A stretch of DNA of 22,500 nt from Halisarca cf. caerulea (lineage: Eukaryota; Porifera; Demospongiae; Chondrillida; Halisarcidae): NCBI GenBank assembly GCA_963170055.1, contig CAUJGJ010000179.1, forward strand, positions 707,501 through 730,000, given 5' to 3'. Under the pieces are notes generated by a model. The model ran no database searches. It was not told the origin of the DNA and was given only the letters and a program-made list of their open reading frames with translations. Positions 15,938 to 22,500 of this stretch are shown one piece after another. The position numbers and the translations under genes were made by a program. The stretch's first letter is position 1; each line of letters starts with the position of its first letter.

Positions 15938-16471
15938 TACCAGTTTGTGCGACTGGAATGCATAATATTGTATTGATACTCTTATTCTGTGTAAATGTAC
16001 TCACACAGGTGTATTGTACATGTATGTATTTGTATTTGAATGCATGTATAAATTTGTAAATAAGGGCTTTTGCTATTCACAAGTACACACTCAGTTTTAT
16101 ACTGATATTCCGTTGCTTGTTACACATCAATTCTTTTTTCATTCAGTTATTTTAAATTTCTTGTTGTACATAACCTTGTCTATATAATATTAAAGCTTGA
16201 ATTTGCAGTCCAAATCATTTATGTATGATACATGAAACAGCGTTTTTAAAGTATAAAAATGGCTGAAATCACACCATAGCCCTGCATGATATACTGAGTG
16301 AAATGTCAAGAGCAATGTCTGTACATATAATTATACAGTAATATACCTACTATATCTCATATGCATGCATGATCAGCTAATTATAAATTGCATGCATGGG
16401 ACATATGTACCCTTTATATACATGCATGCAAGCCAGTTATAATAGGGGTATAGCATGTGCATGTTATACAC

Positions 16472-16510
<39 letters not shown>

Positions 16511-16605
16511 ATATTATTGTATTATTATAATATAATAATATATATTTAATTATGATGTGCATGCACCCCACCAAAAATGGTGCTATATATAGGACCATGC
16601 ATAAT
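15938..16605. other. 3' flank of the membrane protein gene, AT-rich
   Basis: Probable 3' UTR to about 16210, then AT-rich sequence with several TGCATGCATG words and a pure (TA)n run at about 16474-16502 continuing as TAATA-type repeats to 16550. No coding potential seen. Confidence 0.5.
16474..16550. repeat. (TA)n and TTA/TAA low-complexity tract
   Basis: Alternating TA followed by imperfect ATTATA repeats; it can fold as cruciform DNA. Confidence 0.9.
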
Positions 16606-17060
16606 CAGGCCTGTAGCCAGGGGGGTTCGGTGGGTGACGAACCCCCCTTATAAGAATCACCAAACAATGAAAAAAATAAGTCTACAAGGGTTCTAAAGGA
16701 GTATGTAGCCCTATTTAGACCCCCTATGGCTAGGCACATATTCCATTTGTTTCGTTGCTCAATTATCACTAAACACTATATATACCCATGCAGAATGCTA
16801 CCTGATCGCAATTGGCCTCCACTTTGTGATGCATGCATGATGTCATTTACCATCATAGTAACATTTTGTACTATAATATTATAATATTCTGTACCTTGCA
16901 CTGTGGATAATTTGAAGGGTATTTTTGCATAGGGGGTCAATTATAATGTGCGTGTGTGTGTGTGTGTGTGCGCGCGCGCGGGTGCACGCATGCCGATGAA
17001 GGGGGATTGCGGAAATCTGAAATGTAACGCCCCCTCTGGAAAATCCTGCCTACGGGCCTG
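16606..17060. mobile_element. 455-bp MITE with CAGGCC ends
   Basis: Left end CAGGCCTGTAGCCAGG and inverted right end CAGGCCCGTAGGCAGG are near-identical. ATAAT occurs on both flanks (16601-16605, 17061-17065). Inside lie a perfect hairpin (16620-16629 with 16638-16647, arms GGGGGGTTCG) and a (TG)n(CG)n tract near 16950-16980. CAGGCCCGTAGCCAGG-type ends are widespread in animal DNA transposons; I cannot fix the superfamily. Confidence 0.75.
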
Positions 17061-18021
17061 ATAATCCTGCTCTTCTAAAATAATACAATGTATTTATGTT
17101 ATATAATTATATGCCCATGTAATAAAATATATCAAAACATTGCAAAATGTGAACCACAACAATAGAATTAAGTTTATAATTACAATTCACAGTTATGAAT
17201 AGTGCAAAGTAAGGAGAAAGGTATTTAAACCACCAAATCAAAACAAGTTCCCTATAAAAACGAAGTGCACACATGCTGCAGCTGGTTGGTTGGAAATTAT
17301 GTAAGCAAATTGCGCACCTTTCTTTGCTGCTACTGCACAAACTACAAAATATGTATATACAACTAATATGAAAACAATGAGATACAAAACTGGCACCATG
17401 CATCACCAGGGACATGATACTTGGATGATTTTCTTCCATTGTGAACTCATCAATCACGAAGATGTGAAATCCTCTTGGGGAAATGCTGATCACATGCAAT
17501 ACACCTTGCACCCCCATAGAAAGCCAACGTATTTCCTGGCAGACATTCTACAATATTATAGGGCAAGGGTAGAAGCTTGTATATGACACATACGGATGTA
17601 ACATCACCACTGCATCATGCATGCAGGCATGTGAAACATGATTCTTTGCACACTAAGGTGACTGTGTCTCAGAATTGGTATCTCAAAAATACCATTAATA
17701 CTTCTACCATAGAAAATTCTTACACATTATATTAATTACACATTACCAACCTGGTTAGTAAGTAACACAGAGCGCTTCAGAGGGGGGGGGGGGCACTTCG
17801 CCCTCCCTGAAAGTTGCTCTGAACCTCCTGAGTGTGAGCAGATGGGTTCATGGTTAGCCCCCCTAAAGTGTAGAAAGCTTCAATATGCCCCCCTGGCATT
17901 TTTTTATAGAAAAATACCTGTAATATCAATGTAGGATTGACACAGGACTGTGTAAAACGGTTTTATCAAGTAAGGATCCTTCAAAAACACTTGGAACATG
18001 GGTAAGTTGGGAAACAGGCAC

Positions 18022-18085
18022 AGGGCCAGGTGGGCAAAGGGCAAGATGGGCATAGGGCTAGACGAGCATAGGGTTATGGGTCACA
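18022..18085 (+). repeat. Degenerate 16-bp tandem repeat, four units
   Basis: Units AGGGCCAGGTGGGCAA, AGGGCAAGATGGGCAT, AGGGCTAGACGAGCAT and AGGGTTATGGGTCACA follow each other without gaps. Confidence 0.8.
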
Positions 18086-18468
18086 TATGAGGCTAGACAG
18101 GTATAGCGGCTATATAGACAGAGTTTAGGTGGAGTGACTCACACTGAAAATTGCACATCCCGCAGCAGTACAGATTGGACATCAACTATAGGTGCTTTCA
18201 TATTATGCTTTATTAAAACATTATCAGTACAGCATATGTGGATCCTTCATGCATCAAAATAATGAAAACCCAACCATAGGATATAGCTCTGTCTTGGCTG
18301 CGCCCCATATGGTACACAGGAAAGAGACACTTGCTATGTAGACCATGAGAATGAAGCCCGAGGGGTCTACGCAAGTGTCTGTTTTCCCATGCATCATACC
18401 TAAATAAAATGGGGGACAACTAATTAGTATGGTGAAGCAATACATAGTACCCACTGATTATATGCATG

Positions 18469-18532
18469 CTGTGGTACATATGGCTATTAGTTTGGCTACG
18501 CAACGCCAGACTAATAGCCATGTATACCACAG
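18469..18532. repeat. Foldback hairpin, 28-bp arms
   Basis: Arms 18469-18496 and 18505-18532 are complementary at 25 of 28 positions around an 8-nt spacer (TACGCAAC). Part of it recurs at 18886-18910 (GCTACGCCAGACTATGTGGC), suggesting a foldback mobile element. Confidence 0.75.
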
Positions 18533-18576
18533 CTATGTAGCTATACGTACGAGGACTAGGCTAGAAAAAGGATTCA

Positions 18577-18668
18577 CTACTCAGGCATTAAATTTGCTAA
18601 AAAATTCAATATTCGTCTATATTTTATAGGACTAGTTTCGAATTCCGAGCCACAAAGCCAACAATTTT
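18577..18668 (-). CDS. Terminal exon of gene B
   Basis: Acceptor (minus) CATCTTCTTTAG, phase 1, then ENCWLCGSEFETSPIKYRRI, then LNFLANLMPE and TAG. The 92 nt close the frame left open by the death-domain-like exon. Like gene A's tail it is short and carries a CxxC. Confidence 0.5.
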
Positions 18669-20020
18669 CTAAAGAAGATGATGCCATTCTGTATGCATCA
18701 GGGATACAGCTGAGAGGGAGATTGACGTCGTTATGCAATTGTATACATTCCAACTATACTCATTATTGTCGTTAGCTCTGCCCCATTGCACAGAAATTGG
18801 TTAAGCATCAGACCAGACCCTTCCCACTCACCTAGTGACATTAGTCCCCGAAAATGGCCAAGCGAGGAATGGGTCAGCTACGCCAGACTATGTGGCTATG
18901 TACACAGGTATATACTCACAGCAGCACGTTTGATGTAAATAGATAATGCCCACACATGCAAGATACAAATAAGACAATAATCGTCAGAATTTTGAACATC
19001 CCAAATACACCAGTAGAGTGCACAATGTACTATCATGGGAAATACCAGCAAATGTTCAACTGCAACAATATTGAATGTGACTATATACCTGCCAGTCTTG
19101 TCCTAAAGAAACAAGCCACTCTCTGAAGGTCTTCATTTGAGCTTTCCTTGAGCAACAGGAGAAGGTTGTCCCATGATGACTCACAATCCCCGCATCCTTC
19201 ACACCACCGGGCAACAACATCCTCTGCATAATCAAACTCTTCGGCAACTTGTATATTGAGAACCTCCATAAACAAAGTACACTTTGCAGTGTGACTATAC
19301 TGAGACAGATAAGGATGTCTCACAACCCATTTCACAACCTCCTCCACACGAGGTCTAAACGCCTCACCTACAATTGAACAAACATTCAGTAAATTCAAAG
19401 ACATGTACTGTACAGTATGTTGGAACGATGTATTTTCAGTACTATGCTGTTCACTCACATAGCTGCTTCATTTCACAGCACATTTGAGTGAAAGAATTAT
19501 CTATAAGCTTCAATACATCTATTTTTTCTTGCATCATCCTTTCATCATATTGCTATTAGGACAAAAGTACTGAAATAAAGATGTGTGAAGCATTTAGTCC
19601 CCATTTACACGTATCCGGATACCCTTGTAAAAGTATACTTTTGAATGCGTTTACACAGACTATTTACACGAAAACGCTGAAAACGTATAGCAAATGTGGA
19701 TACTTGGTAAAAGGATATACATGTACCTAAGTGGATACTATATAAACGCATACATTGATCGTTTCGATGGTTTTCGTGTAAACAAGTTGTAAACGCATTC
19801 AAAAGTATACGTCTATAAAGTTATCTGGATATGTGTAAATGGGGCCTTAGACTCAGTAATGTTATGTAAACTAACCCATTGTCTCCGATAATAGCAAGAT
19901 CTCTTCATTCCTGGCTTAGGCCTAGGACTGTAGACCTACATAAAAGTGTATGGATTACATACATATGTATAAAAATGCTGAACTTTCATACTACCATGCA
20001 ATGCAATATGCCTGTGTGAA

Positions 20021-20100
<80 letters not shown>

Positions 20101-20118
20101 TGTGTGTGTGTGTGTGTT

Positions 20119-20204
<86 letters not shown>

Positions 20205-20240
20205 TATCTGTGTGTGTGTTAGTGTGCATGCATGTGTGTG

Positions 20241-20272
<32 letters not shown>

Positions 20273-21535
20273 CGTCTGCATTTTACATTGTGTGGATACT
20301 GTATGTGTACAGTATTTGGATCCTCATTGTAGGAACATAATTACTGTATCATACACATATAATGTCAATTTTTGTGGGATAATTCTTCTGCAGATAAGAA
20401 GCAATGCATGAATTAAGCCTGTGAAAACTAAGGTTAAGTGTTTATACATTGACCAAAATGGCTGTCAAAATACAGGGGTTGTCAAGAAGCACTGCAACAC
20501 CTTCACTCTTTTCTCTGATGACTTTCATCCATGGACAAAGTTTATATACAGTATGAATAAAAGACTAAAACAATGTATAGGATAAAAAGGGGTTCCGCTA
20601 AAATAAAGAATGCAAAAATTGTGAAAATAAGCAATCCTCAAAAGTTTCATCCTGTGAAATTTGTACAAGTATGGTAACATTATGCACAAAACATGCAACA
20701 TGTGCATACTACAAACTCATGCACACACTATCAGCAGCAATTTGCAAAATGACAAACTTACAGATCTAGAGTTGGGTATTCTCTTGGACAAAACAACAGA
20801 GCAACCCTATAAGTTATAATACAAGATCAAACTAAGTCATGCCTATAAATACCCTGCCACGCACATGCAGCAACTCATTAATTGCCATTCATTGTCAACG
20901 CACACTTACAGATAGCTTTCTCTTTCTGTGCGAAGATAATAATTGCCTAGGATTGAAATCCTAAAATACAAAATTAGGATACACAAACATGAGAAGGGTC
21001 CACTCTCTACCTGGCCCGCAGACCTTTACAAACACTGACAATACAGTTATAATAAAAACAATTCCAAATATTATTTGAACTCAGCTCCACATAATGTTCT
21101 AATAATAATTATAGACACCTTATGCCTTGCACGCTTGCGATCTGCAGACAATTCTGGTAGGCTATCTGTTGTCAACTTATAGTCCTTCTTCAAAGGAATA
21201 TGACTCTTACTCCCTGAGAAAGAGTCATTGGTATCTCTGGACGAAGGATCATTCCTGTCACTTAAAGGAGAATCATTCTTGCTCCTTAGTGGTGGGTAAC
21301 CGTTACTAAGTGCCTTCAGATTTTCCGTTCCCAGTAATGAAAATTGAGGACAGGGAGGTACAAACTACATTGAATGGGTTCATAAATTGGTACATATAAT
21401 TGCAAAATATAAATACCGGATATATCTGTTTCATGTATCTACCTCAACGGTTGGGCACTCATGGCCCATAAGATTTTCTTCATTGCTCTCTGGTACATTT
21501 TCAGGTGGCATCAAACTGTCAATGTCATTGTATAA
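18577..21535 (-). CDS. Death-domain-like protein (gene B), 5' end incomplete
   Basis: Minus-strand exons: 21535-21443, 21364-21119, possibly 20782-20762, 19552-19459, 19367-19089, 18668-18577; 825 nt, an exact frame of 274 residues plus stop. The first exon reads LYNDIDSLMPPENVPESNEE. The second is polar and Ser/Asp-rich (RSKNDSPLSDRNDPSSRDTN) and ends in a basic, NLS-like RKRARHK. The fourth is helical (QEKIDVLKLIDNSFTQMCCE). The fifth is death-domain-like. The last holds CWLCGSEFETSPIKYRRILN. Order and phases (0, 1, 1) of the last three exons equal those of gene A, so the two genes are duplicates. No start codon is identified; upstream exons are expected to the right, perhaps beyond the window. 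Confidence 0.55.
19089..19367 (-). CDS. Death-domain-like exon of gene B
   Basis: 279 nt, phase 1-1, acceptor CAATTGTAG, donor GTATAT. It reads EAFRPRVEEVVKWVVRHPYL, then TLFMEVLNIQVAEEFDYAED, VVARWCEGCGDCESSWDNLL and LLLKESSNEDLQRVACFFRT before RLAG. It shares the FRPR opening, the W-x2-LL core, ES and the RxRL end with 7093-7365. This fits a six-helix death-fold domain; the exact subclass is unknown. Confidence 0.6.
19459..19552 (-). CDS. Helical exon of gene B
   Basis: 94 nt, phase 0 to 1, acceptor TCCTAATAG, donor GTGAGT. It encodes QYDERMMQEKIDVLKLIDNS, then FTQMCCEMKQL. Counterpart of 7848-7959 in gene A. Confidence 0.55.
19597..19846. mobile_element. 250-bp PIF/Harbinger-like MITE
   Basis: Left end GTCCCCATTTACACGTATCC and inverted right end GGCCCCATTTACACATATCC. 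The inverted similarity extends about 60 bp inward (shared GTATACTTTTGAATGCGTTT). TTA flanks both sides (19594-19596, 19847-19849), the TWA target type of PIF/Harbinger elements. It lies upstream of the helical exon of gene B, in an intron. Confidence 0.8.
20021..20272. repeat. Long (TG)n microsatellite
   Basis: About 250 bp of TG with a few CT, TT and AATG interruptions, in an intron of gene B. The Cys-Val and Thr-His ORFs across it are artefacts. Confidence 0.97.
20273..20761. other. Intron sequence of gene B
   Basis: AT-rich, no element or exon recognised. Confidence 0.5.
21119..21364 (-). CDS. Polar Ser/Asp-rich exon of gene B
   Basis: 246 nt, phase 0-0, donor GTGTCT, weak acceptor AATGTAG. 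It reads FVPPCPQFSLLGTENLKALS, NGYPPLRSKNDSPLSDRNDP and KKDYKLTTDSLPELSADRKR. Likely disordered, with a basic C-terminal end that could serve as a nuclear-localisation or binding patch. Confidence 0.5.
21443..21535 (-). CDS. Exon of gene B with partial tandem duplicate beside it
   Basis: 93 nt, phase 0-0, acceptor TGTAGCAG, donor GTAGAT. It encodes LYNDIDSLMPPENVPESNEE, then NLMGHECPTVE. Its 3' end, donor and following intron (21403-21470) are repeated at about 21604-21675. Confidence 0.5.
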
Positions 21536-21603
21536 CTGCTACAGCCAATGTACATACATAGAGCAATGTATATGGTATAATGCACATATAGAGAGTAATA
21601 TTG

Positions 21604-21675
21604 CAAATAAAATATTATACTGGATATATATCTGCATCATGTATATACCTCAACGGCCGGGCACCATGGCCCATT
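21604..21675 (-). repeat. Partial duplicate of a gene B exon end and splice donor
   Basis: ACCTCAACGGCCGGGCACCA followed by TGGCCCAT matches ACCTCAACGGTTGGGCACTC followed by ATGGCCCAT of 21441-21470, together with about 40 bp of intron (TGCATCATGTATAT and TTTCATGTATCT). The copy breaks off at the MITE starting at 21681. Confidence 0.7.
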
Positions 21676-21680
21676 ATGTG

Positions 21681-21869
21681 CAGTGGGCCCTCATTTATCC
21701 GACCACATCTATTACTCCTAAAATGTGGCTGATAGACCAGCTAGGGGTTGGATAAATCAGGGCAGATTGTACATAGCTTGCATGGTGCTGTGCATTCACA
21801 GCAGTGTGTCAGATAAATCACGTTTTTATATACTAGATAAACCTGTGTTGGACAAAAGAGGTGTGACTG
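21681..21869. mobile_element. 189-bp pogo/Tigger-like MITE
   Basis: Left CAGTGGGCCCTCATTTATCC and inverted right CAGTCACACCTCTTTTGTCC. Internal GATAAATC words are typical of such elements. TA follows the right end; the left flank reads TG, so the TA duplication has decayed or the boundary is off by a base or two. Confidence 0.6.
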
Positions 21870-22500
21870 TACAATTCGAAAGTGAAAACTCAAAATTCCT
21901 GGCATGGTTATATTATATAAGCCAAACCTGCATGTCAGGAAATTTCTGCAGTAAAAACATTAGTTCTTGGATAGCCTCTTTACGGAGTCACAATGCTTTG
22001 GTGGAAAAATTGTAGTCTCGGGATCTGGCATTGCCAATAGATTGTGCAATAAATGGTGCTCTAAGTTTAGGCAGTTTTGCTCTCAGCTGTCCTATTGGCC
22101 CATGCAGGGCAAAATTTTCTCAAATATACGTATGTACAAAGACAGCAAGTCTATCCAGAGTGCCCCAGTAAGATTTAGCAGGTGCATACATGGAATGTAG
22201 TCTTTTTGGCAGTTTGCTCTTCATCTACATACTTGGAACCTTGCAACTGTCAGATATAATATATATTATTATGTCCCTTGAAACAACAAATCCATAGAAC
22301 TAATTTAAACAGATACTATAGATGTTATGAGCAATGCGTATTTATTATATATAGGATCCATGCTTGCATGTTATAAGAATGCCTGTTGCAAGCAAGTGTG
22401 CATTTGCATATTACACCATATGCTATATAATTTTTGCGGGGTGTATATTTCATGGATCTAGTGATTTTTGTGTTTTAATATTTGTGGACAGCCATGTTTT
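21870..22500. other. Right edge, no feature recognised
   Basis: AT-rich. An AGTCTCGGGATCTGGC motif at 22014 resembles the left end of the AGTCTC family but no partner end is seen. Upstream exons of gene B may lie here but none is supported. Confidence 0.4.

Larger units (their letters stand above)
17066..18576. other. Region without a confident gene
   Basis: Mostly AT-rich. A minus-strand frame around 17370-17480 (FHIFVIDEFTMEENHPSIMS) is open but has no supporting homology or splice context. A G12 run sits at 17782-17793, beside a block of C-runs to 17910 that may be a decayed element. A degenerate tandem repeat is at 18022-18085 and a hairpin at 18469-18532. Confidence 0.5.

Noticed and set aside
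17107..17517. Minus-strand 136-codon ORF with FHIFVIDEFTMEENHPSIMS
   Set aside because: Open but without a recognisable domain, splice context or biased composition; too weak to call a gene.
18022..18085. CRISPR-like or satellite array
   Set aside because: Only four degenerate contiguous units without spacers; no array structure.
19605..19802. Minus-strand short ORF
   Set aside because: Lies wholly inside the Harbinger-like MITE.
20912..20927. 16-nt microexon (AAAGAGAAAGCTATCT) in gene B
   Set aside because: It has an acceptor-like and a donor-like flank, but leaves phase 1, and joining to 20782-20762 gives an immediate stop, while the next exon at 19552 needs phase 0.

Overview
The window looks like nuclear DNA of an early-branching animal, most likely a demosponge. 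This is inference, from the AT-rich sequence, compact spliced genes, abundant TGCATGCATG words, long TG/CA microsatellites, many small DNA transposons and a non-LTR retrotransposon. Nothing looks bacterial. All gene models below were assembled by eye from reading frame, splice sites and intron phase.

Layout. (1) 1-1690: a partial duplicate of a secreted/membrane protein gene, broken by a 4-bp frameshift and stop codons. (2) 1964-5546, plus strand: the last two coding exons of a mitochondrial ribosomal protein L7/L12 gene (MRPL12-like). The first of these exons is split in the middle of a Leu codon by a 5'-truncated CR1/L2/Jockey-type LINE (2077-4811). A 66-bp foldback element lies in the following intron. 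(3) 6445-9625, minus strand: a gene with a coiled coil, an acidic region, a death-domain-like exon and a short Cys-containing tail. (4) 10399-12405: the intact duplicate of region 1. With a transmembrane exon at 15774-15937 it forms a four-exon gene whose exons sum to an exact frame (293 aa). (5) 13213-15209, inside intron 3 of that gene: a 1,997-bp DNA transposon with perfect 85-bp terminal inverted repeats and a perfect 11-bp target duplication. It carries remnants of two convergent genes, a RecQ-like helicase and a Cys-rich protein. (6) 15938-18576: no confident gene; AT repeat, a 455-bp MITE and a degenerate 16-bp tandem repeat. (7) 18577-21535, minus strand: a second death-domain-like gene, paralogous to the one in region 3 and sharing its intron phases. 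(8) 21540-22500: partial exon duplication, a MITE, then nothing recognisable.

Main points. The LINE breaks the coding sequence of a normally essential mitoribosomal gene, with a recoverable pre-insertion frame. The helicase-bearing transposon shares AGTCTC ends with several 61-66 bp foldback elements, two of which also have perfect or near-perfect 11-bp target duplications. This suggests one transposon lineage with an autonomous-type member and miniature derivatives. The two death-domain-like genes and the two ectodomain copies show local duplication. I saw no tRNA, rRNA or CRISPR array.
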